A DNA stretch of 64,000 nt, from contig NZ_MINN01000096.1 in the NCBI RefSeq assembly GCF_001877785.1, forward strand, positions 372,001 through 436,000. Direction: 5' to 3'. Of this stretch, positions 62,232 through 64,000 are shown one piece after another. The first letter of the stretch is position 1; every line of letters begins with the position of its first letter. A program made the position numbers and the translations under genes. This DNA is from Rossellomorea aquimaris (GTDB lineage Bacteria > Bacillota > Bacilli > Bacillales > Bacillaceae_B). The notes below the pieces were generated by a model. That model saw only the letters and a list, made by a program, of their open reading frames with translations, was not told the DNA's origin and searched no databases.

Positions 62232-63821
62232 ATGAATTCAGTGAGCATGTCTAATGAGTTAACAGAATTACTTAACGGTCAAAATATAAAAAATCAACTG
62301 TCTGTTTCACAATTAGTGGAAAGAGTTCTTCATAGAAATGAAGGCGTTTTAACTTCTTCGGGTGCGGTTAGAGCTGAAACCGGAAAATATACAGGGCGCT
62401 CTCCTAAAGATAAATTCATTGTTGAGGAGCCTTCAACCAAAGAGAAGATTGACTGGGGATCCGTAAATCAGCCAATCTCCGCTGAATCATTCGATAAATT
62501 ATATCATAAAGTTCTTTCATACTTAAAAGAAAAAGAAGAAGTATTCGTCTTCAACGGGTTTGCAGGTGCAGATCCAAAACATAGACTTCCGATCCAGGTG
62601 ATCAATGAATTTGCGTGGCACAACCTATTCGCGCATCAGCTTTTCATCCGTCCGGGTGCAGAAGAGCTTATCTCACACAAATCCGAATTCACAATCGTCT
62701 CTGCTCCTAACTTTAAAGCAGATCCAGCCGTGGATGGCACCAATTCTGAAACATTCATCATCGTTTCGTTCGAGAAACGCATCGTCCTGATCGGCGGTAC
62801 TGAATATGCAGGAGAAATGAAAAAGTCCATCTTCTCCGTCATGAACTACATGCTCCCTGAAGCGGATATCCTTTCCATGCACTGCTCGGCGAATGTCGGC
62901 CGCGAAGGCGATGTTGCCTTATTCTTCGGCCTTTCAGGTACCGGGAAGACGACTTTATCGGCAGATCCGAACCGCCGTCTGATCGGAGACGACGAACACG
63001 GCTGGTCACCGAACGGCGTATTCAATATCGAAGGCGGATGCTATGCGAAATGCATCGGGCTGACACGTGAAAAAGAGCCTCAAATCTTCGATGCCATCCG
63101 TTTCGGATCAGTCCTGGAGAATGTCGTGCTTGATGAAGATTCACGCATTCCGGATTATGAGGATAACAGTTTAACAGAAAATACCCGTGCCGCTTATCCG
63201 CTGCAGGCAATGGAAAACATCGTGGAGCCAAGTGTGGCCGGACACCCTAATACAATCGTATTCCTGACTGCGGATGCATTCGGCGTACTGCCTCCGATCA
63301 GCAAACTGACGAAAGAACAGGCAATGTACCACTTCCTAAGCGGATATACATCCAAGCTTGCAGGAACCGAACGCGGCATCACTTCACCGCAGGCAACATT
63401 CTCAACATGCTTTGGTTCTCCATTCCTTCCGCTTGCAGCAACCCGTTACGCTGAAATGCTCGGAAAGAAAATCGATGAGCATAATGCAGAAGTGTATCTC
63501 GTGAATACCGGATGGACCGGCGGGGAATATGGCGTCGGCAGCCGCATGAAGCTTTCATTCACGCGCGCGATGGTGCAGGCAGCATTGGAAGGCGAACTGA
63601 CAAACGTCGAAACCGAGAAGGACGAAATCTTCGGCCTGAACATCCCTGTACATGTACCTGGAGTGCCGGACGAGGTGCTGCAGCCGGTTAAGACATGGTC
63701 GGATGAAAAAGCATACAAAGCGAAAGCAACCGAACTTGCAAGCCAATTCAACGACAATTTCAAGAAATTCACAAACGTTCCTGCCGAAATCGAAGCAAAA
63801 GGCGGTCCCTCGGTAAAATAA
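62232..63821 (+). CDS. pckA: Phosphoenolpyruvate carboxykinase (ATP)
   Basis: Gluconeogenic enzyme converting oxaloacetate and ATP to PEP. 529 residues, typical for the ATP-dependent class. The kinase loop is [20 protein letters not shown] near residue 240; the substrate motif is [14 protein letters not shown] and the metal site includes [21 protein letters not shown] precedes the ATG; a second in-frame ATG (MSNELTELL) lies five codons on. It is divergent from metK and probably CcpN-regulated. Confidence 0.97.
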   Translation: MNSVSMSNELTELLNGQNIKNQLSVSQLVERVLHRNEGVLTSSGAVRAETGKYTGRSPKDKFIVEEPSTKEKIDWGSVNQPISAESFDKLYHKVLSYLKEKEEVFVFNGFAGADPKHRLPIQVINEFAWHNLFAHQLFIRPGAEELISHKSEFTIVSAPNFKADPAVDGTNSETFIIVSFEKRIVLIGGTEYAGEMKKSIFSVMNYMLPEADILSMHCSANVGREGDVALFFGLSGTGKTTLSADPNRRLIGDDEHGWSPNGVFNIEGGCYAKCIGLTREKEPQIFDAIRFGSVLENVVLDEDSRIPDYEDNSLTENTRAAYPLQAMENIVEPSVAGHPNTIVFLTADAFGVLPPISKLTKEQAMYHFLSGYTSKLAGTERGITSPQATFSTCFGSPFLPLAATRYAEMLGKKIDEHNAEVYLVNTGWTGGEYGVGSRMKLSFTRAMVQAALEGELTNVETEKDEIFGLNIPVHVPGVPDEVLQPVKTWSDEKAYKAKATELASQFNDNFKKFTNVPAEIEAKGGPSVK

Positions 63822-63833
63822 TTGAGGTAAAAG

Positions 63834-63866
63834 AGTCCAACACTGAATGTGTTGGGCTTTTTTTGT
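63834..63866 (+). terminator. Intrinsic terminator after pckA
   Basis: AGTCCAACAC / GTGTTGGGCT stem (one G-U) followed by T7. Confidence 0.88.
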
Positions 63867-63934
63867 TTTGGGTTCGGGTTCTGTGGGGATGATCTGAAGT
63901 CTTGGATTGTCTTACCGGAGGTGCATGGACGGAT

Positions 63935-64000
63935 ATCAACGATTTTCGAGTTTTATGAACGAAAATCTGGTTTTATCAACAAAAAATTCTAGCTTCTCAA
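63935..64000. repeat. Array with 20-bp period (ATCAAC/TTTTAT word) cut by window edge
   Basis: AT(C/G)AAC at 63935, 63955 and 63975 and TTTTAT at 63951 and 63971 repeat exactly 20 bases apart, with the remaining bases varying. It continues past the right edge. Confidence 0.55.

Overview
The window reads as chromosome from a moderate-GC, endospore-forming member of the Bacillaceae; a Rossellomorea- or Bacillus-like genus is an inference from gene content and synteny only. The backbone follows the Bacillus subtilis 'yt' region gene by gene: aroA, ytxJ-ytxH-ytxG, murC, sftA, ytpR-ytpQ-ytpP, ytoP, ytzB, ytnP, trmB, ytzH, ytmP, amyX-ytlR-ytlQ-thpR, a cysteine synthase gene, dat-pepV, ytzE, an rsuA-type synthase, ytgP-ytfP, cse60, ytwF, leuS, yttB, ytzC, ytqA-ytqB, ytpA-ytpB, ytoA, metK and pckA. 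No rRNA, tRNA, prophage, insertion sequence or CRISPR array was seen.

Layout. 1-5.7 kb: partial aroA, an FtsA-family protein with C-terminal repeats, and a stress cluster (two YtxH-type proteins, bacilliredoxin YtxJ, YtxG), two of whose units have good sigma-B promoter matches. 5.7-15.7 kb: M29 aminopeptidase, murC, an unrecognised gene, sftA, the ytpQ-ytpR pair, and an EIIC-like membrane protein with ytpP. 15.7-21.9 kb: accessory genes (lipoprotein, ytoQ, peptide transporter, a repetitive Arg/Cys/His protein, a DUF84 phosphatase), then ytoP and ytzB. 21.9-34.0 kb: lactonase, tRNA methyltransferase, a tightly overlapped thpR-ytlQ-ytlR-amyX operon, cysteine synthase, D-amino-acid aminotransferase and dipeptidase. 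34.4-43.3 kb: ytzE followed by three tandem hairpin repeats, rsuA-type synthase, a Gly-rich coiled-coil protein, the lipid II flippase, sporulation gene cse60, rhodanese and leuS behind a T-box. 43.9-47.6 kb: a self-contained sigma-54 module for 3-hydroxybutyrate (dehydrogenase, permease, enhancer-binding regulator, -24/-12 promoter and palindromic activator sites). 47.8-51.2 kb: cupin gene, a candidate structured RNA, an AT-rich stretch with a DUF2975 membrane protein, and an MFS exporter. 51.5-64 kb: ytzC operon, tRNA wobble-uridine pair ytqA-ytqB, luciferase-like oxidoreductase, secreted InhA-type protease, terpene/lipid operon ytpA-ytpB, ytoA, metK behind a SAM-I riboswitch, and pckA with a probable CcpN site.

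Regulation is unusually legible: T-box (leuS), S-box (metK), sigma-54 (hydroxybutyrate), sigma-B (ytx genes), a CcpN match (pckA) and many intrinsic terminators.

The least explained content lies between genes. Several intergenic arrays have a strict 20-bp period (or about 20.4 bp in one case), each unit a conserved half joined to a variable half, with a different word at different loci. Two further arrays share a 25-bp period and one word. A separate dispersed hairpin family keeps its stems while its sequence changes, and a larger composite element contains that hairpin in reverse orientation. These, the 48.4-kb RNA candidate, the repeat protein at 19.2 kb and the FtsA-like repeat protein are the best candidates for undescribed biology.
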